Origin: Flavobacterium geliluteum
Lineage (GTDB): Bacteria > Bacteroidota > Bacteroidia > Flavobacteriales > Flavobacteriaceae
DNA length: 64,000 nucleotides
Direction of reading: 5' to 3'
Assembly: GCF_017948595.1 (NCBI RefSeq)
Contig: NZ_JAGFBV010000002.1
Coordinates: forward strand, 1-64,000
Part shown: positions 57,697 to 64,000 of the stretch, one piece after another
How the letters are laid out: every line of letters starts with the position of its first letter
How positions within the stretch are numbered: the first letter of the stretch is position 1
The notes under the pieces: generated by a model
What the model was told of the DNA's origin: nothing
The model's database searches: none
The model's input: the letters and a program-made list of their open reading frames with translations, nothing else
Made by a program: the position numbers and the translations under genes

Positions 57697-59478
57697 TTGA
57701 AAAAATATTTTCGAAAACTAGAAAGCATAATTGCTTTGGCTCAATCTATATTGACACCAAAGCAATTTATTTTTTTATCAAGTGTTCTGGTTGGTATATC
57801 GTGTGCACTGGCTGTAATCGTTTTAAAGACTTTTGCACACAGCGTCTTTTCATTTGCTACATACATAAACGGAATATTAAAAATTAGTTTCATCAACAGT
57901 ATCCTTCCTATAATTGGTATTTTACTGACTGTTTTTGTCGTAAAAAAAGTCTTAAACGGAAGTATTCAAAAAGGTACTTCTCAAATTTTATATGCTGTTG
58001 CAAAAAAAGCAAGTATCATTCCGAAAAAGCAGATGTATGCTCAAATTGTCACCAGCTCGTTAACTGTTGGCCTCGGAGGATCTGCAGGTTTAGAAAGCCC
58101 TATAGTTATTACGGGTGCTGCTTTTGGCTCTAATTATGCTCAAAATTATAAACTTCCATATAAAGATCGAACATTACTCATCGGTTGCGGGGTTGCAGCA
58201 GGAATTTCGGCTGCTTTTAACGCACCAATTGCTGGTGTTCTTTTTGCTATAGAAGTTTTACTTGTAGATGTGAGCATATCAGCTTTTACTCCTATTATGA
58301 TTTCTGCTGCTACGGGTGCCTTGGTTTCGGCTATTTTGTTAGACGAGACAATACTTCTTTCCTTCAAAACACAGCAAACATTTGATTATCATAATATTCC
58401 TTTTTATATAATTTTAGGCGTATTAACTGGTTTAGTCGCGATTTATTATGCTCGAAATTTTCAAAAAACAGAACATTATTTTTCACATTTAAAAATGAGT
58501 CCTTACAAAAAAGCACTATTTGGCGCTTCATTATTGGCTTTACTCATTTTTATTTTTCCAACACTATTTGGGGAGGGATACGAAAGCATCAAAACCTTGT
58601 CTGAGAGTGACCCCGGCAAGTTATTAGAAAACACTCTTTTTAGCCGCTACCAAAACAACAGTTGGGTATTGCTTATATTTGTGGGACTTACCATGATGGT
58701 AAAAGTCTTTGCTTCCGGACTTACTCTTGGCAGTGGAGGAAACGGCGGAAACTTTGCTCCTGCTCTATTTTTAGGTTCGTATTTAGGATACTTTTTTTCT
58801 AAATTAGTCAACATGACAGGGCTTGCCAATTTGCCTGTAAGTAATTTTACTATGGTTGGAATGGCAGGAATTTTAAGCGGATTATTTCATGCTCCATTAA
58901 CCGCCATCTTCTTAATTGCTGAAATAACAGGAGGTTACGGATTAATGATTCCGCTAATGATTATTTCATCTATTAGTTTTGCTATTTCAAAAAGATTTGA
59001 AAAACATTCTTTAGATGTAAAAGGACTCGCGAAAAAAGGGCACGCCTTTACCAGCAATAAAGATTCTAATATTCTTTCGACTTTGGATATTGATACTATC
59101 ATCCAAACCGATTATTTAACAGTTGCTCCGGAAGAAAGTCTGAGCAAATTGGTAGATCTTATTTCACATTCTAATCAGGTTGTTTTTGCTGTTATAAATA
59201 ATGAAAAGGATCTTCTGGGCATCGTTCATTTTAATGATATTAGAGAAATTATATTCAATTCATACAGAGTAAAATATACTTTGATAAAGGATGTTATGAA
59301 AACTCCACCAGCCACGATTTACTCTTATGACAACATGGAAATTGTGATGAGTAAATTCGAAAAATCTAAATCGGCTTTTATTCCGGTACTTCGCAACGAC
59401 AAATATTTCGGCTTTATTTCTAAATCTATAGCTCTGGAAGCCTACAGAACCAAATTACGTTCTATGACCATTGAATAA
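57697..59478 (+). CDS. ClC-family chloride channel/antiporter with C-terminal CBS pair
   Basis: I start at the TTG at 57697; no ATG is available before the first membrane helix. The ClC membrane domain covers about 25-430. The ion-path motifs are GSAGLESP (128-135), with the gating glutamate kept as Glu133, and GGNGGNFAPALFLG, the GxFxP site. AFNAPIAGVLFAIE is also present. Two CBS domains span about 470-590 (DTIIQTDYLTVAPEESLSKLV and IKDVMKTPPATIYSYDNM). Retention of Glu133 suits either a channel or an H+/Cl- exchanger. Confidence 0.93.
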   Translation: MKKYFRKLESIIALAQSILTPKQFIFLSSVLVGISCALAVIVLKTFAHSVFSFATYINGILKISFINSILPIIGILLTVFVVKKVLNGSIQKGTSQILYAVAKKASIIPKKQMYAQIVTSSLTVGLGGSAGLESPIVITGAAFGSNYAQNYKLPYKDRTLLIGCGVAAGISAAFNAPIAGVLFAIEVLLVDVSISAFTPIMISAATGALVSAILLDETILLSFKTQQTFDYHNIPFYIILGVLTGLVAIYYARNFQKTEHYFSHLKMSPYKKALFGASLLALLIFIFPTLFGEGYESIKTLSESDPGKLLENTLFSRYQNNSWVLLIFVGLTMMVKVFASGLTLGSGGNGGNFAPALFLGSYLGYFFSKLVNMTGLANLPVSNFTMVGMAGILSGLFHAPLTAIFLIAEITGGYGLMIPLMIISSISFAISKRFEKHSLDVKGLAKKGHAFTSNKDSNILSTLDIDTIIQTDYLTVAPEESLSKLVDLISHSNQVVFAVINNEKDLLGIVHFNDIREIIFNSYRVKYTLIKDVMKTPPATIYSYDNMEIVMSKFEKSKSAFIPVLRNDKYFGFISKSIALEAYRTKLRSMTIE

Positions 59479-59480
59479 TC

Positions 59481-59524
59481 CTTAATATCGGATAGGTTTA
59501 TTATTTGGTTTATCCGATATTAAG
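59481..59524 (+). terminator. Long hairpin after the ClC gene
   Basis: A perfect 14-bp stem (CTTAATATCGGATA with TATCCGATATTAAG) has a 16-base loop. It starts 3 bases after the ClC stop codon. There is no T-run, so it may be an RNA-stabilising hairpin rather than an efficient terminator. Confidence 0.55.
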
Positions 59525-59542
59525 AACTGCATTTGTTTTGTA

Positions 59543-60480
59543 ATGTGGAACATAGACCTAACATACATAACTGATTTTCAATCGACTTTTGAAAGATTGT
59601 ACCAAAAAAGGCAAGATTTGCAAAATAGCAGACCATTGCCCAATATTGCTTTGAATAAAATTCACGAGAGTTTATCATTAGAATGGACCTACAATTCAAA
59701 CAGTATCGAAGGAAACAGTATGAGTCTACGCGAAACCCAAATGGTCATTCAGGAAGGTATTACCATCAAAGGAAAATCGCTTCGAGAACATTTCGAAACC
59801 CATAATCACGACAAAGCCATAGACTATCTTTATGCTATTGTCGATGAACATTACAAACTCCGAAGTATCGATATTCTTTCGATTCACGGATTGGTTTTAC
59901 GTTCTATCGAAGATGATTTTGCAGGACGATTACGCAATGGTGGTGTTCGTATTTCCGGAGCAAATTTTATGCCTCCAAATGCGAATAAAGTTTCGGATTA
60001 TTTAGACGAATTAATTGATTTTATTAACACAAATCCACTAGATTTAAATGATATCGAGCTAGCAACTATTCTTCATCATAAACTGGTTTGGATACACCCT
60101 TTTTTTGATGGCAACGGGCGTACAGTTCGTTTAAGCATGAATTTATTATTGATGCGTTGCGGTTTTCCTCCTGCCATTATCCTTAAAAATGATATAAAAA
60201 ATACTACGAAGCGCTCAATCAGGCCAACAATGGGAATTATCAAAAATTAATTCTTTTGATGTGTCAGGCTTTAGAACGTACGCTTAATATTTATCTGAAT
60301 GCGATGCCGGATAGCGACAATAACTTTCAAAAAATAGCTGATATCGTAAGCGAACCCGAAACTCCATACGGACAAGAATATGTTAGTTTATTAACCTGTA
60401 CTGGAAAGATAGACGCTTATAAGGAAGGTCGAAATTGGTACACCACCAAAGAAGCCATCGAAGAATATATGCTTAACTGA
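59543..60480 (+). pseudogene. Fic-family protein gene, frameshifted near its 3' third
   Basis: The first frame (59543-60250) encodes a Fic domain with core motif HPFFDGNGRTVRL and an N-terminal inhibitory helix SNSIEGN, so the enzyme would be autoinhibited in the class II manner. After ILKND the frame shifts: the natural continuation KKYYEALNQANNGNYQKLILLMCQALERTLNIYL lies in the other frame and runs to 60480 through a C-terminal winged-helix-like part (DAYKEGRNWYTTKEAIEEYMLN). The break is at the A6 run around 60195-60203, consistent with loss of one base. It may be a real pseudogene or a homopolymer sequencing error. Intact Fic enzymes AMPylate proteins. Confidence 0.85.
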
Positions 60481-60485
60481 AAAAG

Positions 60486-60512
60486 AAAACGCTAACTTAG
60501 GTTGGCGTTTTT
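60486..60512 (+). terminator. Intrinsic terminator after the fic gene
   Basis: AAAACGCTAAC pairs with GTTGGCGTTTT (one G-T pair) around TTAG, followed by T residues, 5 bases after the stop codon. Confidence 0.9.
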
Positions 60513-60595
60513 TGTTACTAATTGTAACATAAACTTTTGCACTCAAGCATCAAAAGAATAAATCAAAATGGTAACTTTGCTTTTTGCTCAAATTT

Positions 60596-63427
60596 ATGTT
60601 AGAAAAAGACAATACCATTGAAGTTCTTGGCGCAAGAGTTCATAATCTAAAAAATATCGATATTTCTATTCCGCGTGAGAAACTAGTAGTCATTACTGGT
60701 TTATCAGGTTCTGGAAAATCATCTTTGGCATTTGACACGATTTATGCCGAAGGACAGCGTCGTTATGTGGAAACTTTTTCGGCCTATGCCAGACAATTTT
60801 TGGGCGGTTTGGAACGTCCCGATGTTGACAAAATCGATGGGCTTTCGCCTGTGATTGCGATCGAACAAAAAACGACCAGTAAAAGTCCACGTTCGACCGT
60901 GGGAACTATTACTGAAATTTATGATTTCCTACGATTACTTTACGCTCGTGGCGCCGACGCATACAGTTATAATACCGGCGAAAAAATGGTATCGTATTCT
61001 GATGAGCAAATTAAAGAGTTGATTCTTCATGATTTTAATGGCAAACGAATCAATATTCTGGCCCCGGTTATTAAGGCCAGAAAAGGTCATTATGCCGAAC
61101 TTTTTCAGCAAATTACCAAACAAGGTTTCTTAAAAGTGCGCGTAAATGGAGAAGTACAAGATTTGGTTTCAGGAATGAAACTTGACCGTTATAAAACCCA
61201 TGACATTGAAATTGTCGTAGACAGAATGCTTATCGAAGACAATGACGACAACCAAAAAAGACTGGCTGAAAGTATCAATACCGCCATGCATCATGGAGAA
61301 AATGTATTGATGATTTTGGATCAGGATACCAATGAAGTACGCTATTTTAGTAGAAATTTAATGTGTCCTTCAACTGGAATTTCGTATCAAAATCCTGAGC
61401 CCAATTTATTTTCTTTCAACTCACCAAAAGGAGCTTGTCAACATTGTAACGGATTGGGAACGGTTCACGAAATCAATGTTCAAAAAATTATTCCGAATCC
61501 AAAATTATCGATAAAAAGTGGCGGATTTGCTCCGCTTGGAGAATACAAATCATCGTGGATCTTTAAACAATTGGAAGTTATTGGAGAAAAATTTGGTTTT
61601 AAAATAACAGACCCGATTGAGAAAATTCCAGAAGAAGCCATGCAAATGATTTTACATGGTGGAAAAGATAAATTTACCGTAAATTCTAAAGATTTAGGCA
61701 TTACGCGTGATTATAAAATAGACTTTGAAGGAATCTCTAATTTCATAAAAAATCAATATGACGAAAGCGCTTCGACAACCATAAAACGCTGGGCAAAAGA
61801 TTTCATGGACGAGATCAACTGTCCGGTTTGTGATGGTTCTCGTTTGAAAAAAGAAGCGCAGTTTTTTAGAGTAAATGAAAAAAACATCACCGAATTGTGT
61901 GATATGGATATTTCTGATTTGACAGCCTGGTTTCAAGATCTTAACACACATTTATCAGACAAACAGCTTTTGATTGCTTCTGAAGTGGTAAAAGAAATCA
62001 AGGATCGTTTGAACTTCCTGATGAATGTAGGTTTGAATTATTTGGCTTTAAGCCGAAGTTCAAAATCGCTTTCGGGTGGTGAGGCACAGCGTATTCGTCT
62101 GGCCACACAAATTGGTTCGCAATTGGTAGGTGTTTTATATATTTTGGATGAGCCAAGTATTGGTTTACACCAAAGAGACAATGAAAAATTGATTCATTCT
62201 TTGGAGCAATTGCGTGACATAGGCAACTCTGTAATTGTGGTAGAGCACGACAAAGATATGATTGAGCGCGCCGATTATGTTATAGATATTGGCCCAAAAG
62301 CTGGTAAATATGGTGGCGAAATCATTAGTATCGGAACGCCAGCAGAAACTTTAAAATCAAATACCATTACCGCTCAATATTTGAACGGAACAATGAAATT
62401 GGAGATTCCGAAAGAAAGACGCAAAGGCAATGGAAAGTTTATGAAACTTACCGGAGCAACCGGAAACAATCTGAAAAATGTTTCGATCGAATTGCCTCTA
62501 GGACAATTAATTTGTGTTACGGGAGTTTCTGGCAGCGGAAAATCGACTTTGATAAACGAGACCCTCTACCCTATTTTGAACGCGTATTATTTTAATGGTG
62601 TCAAAAAACCACAGCCTTATAAAAAAATTGAAGGTTTAGAACATATTGATAAAGTTATTGATATTGACCAAAGTCCGATTGGGAGAACACCTCGATCGAA
62701 TCCTGCCACATATACAGAAGTTTTTACCGAAATTAGAAACTTGTTTACCATGACTTCAGAAAGTATGATTCGCGGTTACAAAGCGGGTCGTTTTAGCTTT
62801 AATGTAAAAGGCGGGCGCTGCGAAACCTGCGAAGGATCCGGTGTGAGAACCATTGAAATGAACTTTCTTCCCGATGTTTATGTAGAATGCGAAACCTGTC
62901 AGGGAAAACGTTTTAACAGAGAAACTTTAGAAATTCGATACAAAGGAAAATCTATCTCGGATGTTTTGAATATGACGGTGGATGAGGCGGTTCCGTTTTT
63001 TGAAAATATTCCGAAGATTTATCGAAAAGTAAAAACGATTCAGGATGTTGGTTTGGGATATATCACACTTGGGCAGCAAAGTACAACGCTTTCTGGCGGT
63101 GAGGCACAACGCATCAAATTGGCAGGAGAATTGTCTAAAAAAGATACTGGAAATACGTTTTATATTTTGGATGAACCTACTACGGGATTGCATTTTGAAG
63201 ACATTCGTGTTTTGATGGATGTAATTAATAAACTGGTAGACAAAGGCAATACCATCTTGGTGATTGAACATAATATGGATGTCATAAAACTTGCTGATTA
63301 TATTATCGATATTGGTCCTGAAGGTGGAAAAGGCGGCGGAGAATTGATCGCAAAAGGAACTCCAGAAGAAGTGGCGAAAAGCAAGAAGAGCCACACGGCG
63401 AAATTCTTGAAAAAAGAATTGGAATAA
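60596..63427 (+). CDS. uvrA: Excinuclease ABC subunit A
   Basis: I start at the ATG at 60596; a TTG 12 bases upstream adds only four residues. The 943-residue UvrA has two ABC ATPase modules: Walker [10 protein letters not shown] (35-43) and a second GVSGSGKST near 640. ABC signatures [12 protein letters not shown] and [12 protein letters not shown] are both complete. Zinc-binding CxxC pairs lie in [22 protein letters not shown] and [16 protein letters not shown]. It recognises DNA damage for nucleotide excision repair with UvrB and UvrC. It is preceded by the fic terminator, so it is transcribed alone. Confidence 0.98.
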   Translation: MLEKDNTIEVLGARVHNLKNIDISIPREKLVVITGLSGSGKSSLAFDTIYAEGQRRYVETFSAYARQFLGGLERPDVDKIDGLSPVIAIEQKTTSKSPRSTVGTITEIYDFLRLLYARGADAYSYNTGEKMVSYSDEQIKELILHDFNGKRINILAPVIKARKGHYAELFQQITKQGFLKVRVNGEVQDLVSGMKLDRYKTHDIEIVVDRMLIEDNDDNQKRLAESINTAMHHGENVLMILDQDTNEVRYFSRNLMCPSTGISYQNPEPNLFSFNSPKGACQHCNGLGTVHEINVQKIIPNPKLSIKSGGFAPLGEYKSSWIFKQLEVIGEKFGFKITDPIEKIPEEAMQMILHGGKDKFTVNSKDLGITRDYKIDFEGISNFIKNQYDESASTTIKRWAKDFMDEINCPVCDGSRLKKEAQFFRVNEKNITELCDMDISDLTAWFQDLNTHLSDKQLLIASEVVKEIKDRLNFLMNVGLNYLALSRSSKSLSGGEAQRIRLATQIGSQLVGVLYILDEPSIGLHQRDNEKLIHSLEQLRDIGNSVIVVEHDKDMIERADYVIDIGPKAGKYGGEIISIGTPAETLKSNTITAQYLNGTMKLEIPKERRKGNGKFMKLTGATGNNLKNVSIELPLGQLICVTGVSGSGKSTLINETLYPILNAYYFNGVKKPQPYKKIEGLEHIDKVIDIDQSPIGRTPRSNPATYTEVFTEIRNLFTMTSESMIRGYKAGRFSFNVKGGRCETCEGSGVRTIEMNFLPDVYVECETCQGKRFNRETLEIRYKGKSISDVLNMTVDEAVPFFENIPKIYRKVKTIQDVGLGYITLGQQSTTLSGGEAQRIKLAGELSKKDTGNTFYILDEPTTGLHFEDIRVLMDVINKLVDKGNTILVIEHNMDVIKLADYIIDIGPEGGKGGGELIAKGTPEEVAKSKKSHTAKFLKKELE

Positions 63428-63480
63428 AAAATTTCACCATAAAATCTTTGACAAAGTTTGATATCCAAAGTTACTCTGCG

Positions 63481-63590
63481 CATTTTTGTCATACCGAGGT
63501 ACTAGGGATCTCCATAAGTAGCTCGACAAAGGTGATGATTTTGATTAATGAGTTTTTTGCGGAGACCATATTTTTGGCATCACAAAAATG
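63481..63590. repeat. 110-bp imperfect inverted-repeat element
   Basis: The left end reads CATTTTTGTCATACCGAG and the right end, inverted, reads CATTTTTGTGATGCC. Both then reach a matching TCTCC (63508-63513 and 63560-63565 inverted). The left end resembles the GTCATxCCGAG...GGATCTCC repeat seen scattered in many Bacteroidota genomes. It codes for nothing and lies between uvrA and the cupin gene. Apart from it, the gap 63428-63879 shows nothing I can name. Confidence 0.55.
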
Positions 63591-63879
63591 AGGATACAAA
63601 ACCGTAAGATATCAATTCTTGAGTACACTATTTCTTAAACCTAGCACATTTTTATATTTTAACAAATCAAAATGACCTTTTTATCCGTTGAGGCGATCCG
63701 TTTTTATAAAAATTCATTACGATTTGATAATGAATCAAAAGCCTAAAATATATTTTAACAAACGTTACATTTAAATTAATAAATGTTCATTTTTGTGGCA
63801 ATTCTTAAAAAAAGTACTAATTTAGCTAGCCGTTTTTGTTAAAGATTATTTGATTTTGACAAAGGTTAATATAAAATCT

Positions 63880-64000
63880 ATGAATCTAAAAGAAAAATTT
63901 AGTAACGTTGACCAATATTTTTCTCCTAAAATAATTGATGAAGTAAACGATCAATATATTAAAGTTGCAAAAATAAAAGGTCAGGAAGTTCCGTGGCACA
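63880..64000 (+). CDS. Cupin-domain protein, N-terminal part
   Basis: From the ATG at 63880, 40 codons run off the end of the window. The opening MNLKEKFSNVDQYFSPKIIDEVNDQYIKVAKIKGQEVPWH matches small Bacteroidota cupins, in which the PWH begins the metal-binding HxH motif. The function of such single-domain cupins is unknown. The remaining part lies to the right. Confidence 0.7.
   Translation, partial: MNLKEKFSNVDQYFSPKIIDEVNDQYIKVAKIKGQEVPWH

Noticed and set aside
60584..60595. TTG start for uvrA
   Set aside because: The ATG at 60596 matches the usual UvrA N-terminus.

Overview
The window reads as a chromosomal segment of a Flavobacterium-like member of the Bacteroidota. The evidence is the AT-rich composition, the SusC/SusD pair, a type IX secretion C-terminal sorting domain, a promoter of the Bacteroidota form (TTG, about 18 bases, TAnnTTTG), A-rich leaders in place of strong Shine-Dalgarno sites, and lipoprotein signals of that phylum.

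Bases 1-10,300 are patchy accessory DNA. The left edge is the right end of an IS3-family insertion sequence. It sits inside the third gene of a short operon that also encodes an MSOX-type flavin oxidase and an L-amino-acid-oxidase-like flavoenzyme. Next come a DUF1398 protein, an AraC-type regulator, a secreted beta-helix protein, several decayed gene remnants and a secreted GH95 enzyme.

Bases 10,300-48,300 hold a large glucurono-arabinoxylan utilisation locus, almost all on the minus strand. One unit runs from SusC/SusD (31.5-26.5 kb) into secreted enzymes: GH43, an SGNH esterase, a two-domain esterase fusion, GH115 alpha-glucuronidase, GH127/GH146, three more GH43 enzymes and GH97. A second unit encodes a GPH-type symporter, a cytoplasmic GH43 xylosidase, xylulokinase, xylose isomerase and probably transaldolase. 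A third encodes GH67 alpha-glucuronidase, an SDR oxidoreductase, mannonate dehydratase and a GH10 xylanase lipoprotein. A LacI-type regulator and a divergent GH3 beta-xylosidase close the locus. The scheme is inferred as follows. Xylan is cut at the surface by GH10, stripped by esterases, GH115, GH43, GH127/146, GH95 and GH97, imported through SusCD, finished in the periplasm by GH67 and GH3, and carried into the cytoplasm for the xylose-to-xylulose-5-phosphate route. Uronate goes towards KDG.

The most interesting signal is a 12-bp near-palindrome, ACAATCGGTTGT (CG-centred, LacI style). It lies upstream of susC (twice), the symporter operon (once, plus a diverged copy), the GH67 operon and the GH3 gene. 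At susC it overlaps the -33 element of a near-consensus promoter. This points to one LacI-family regulon controlling the whole locus, with no hybrid two-component regulator or SusR-type gene visible in the window.

Bases 48,300-64,000 look like ordinary core genome: a SIMPL protein, a rhomboid protease, an acyltransferase, a GH128-like T9SS protein, phosphoglucosamine mutase, ACP phosphodiesterase, gamma-glutamyltransferase, a membrane-anchored serine protease, a ClC channel, a frameshifted Fic gene, UvrA, a 110-bp inverted-repeat element and the start of a cupin protein. I saw no tRNA, rRNA or CRISPR array.
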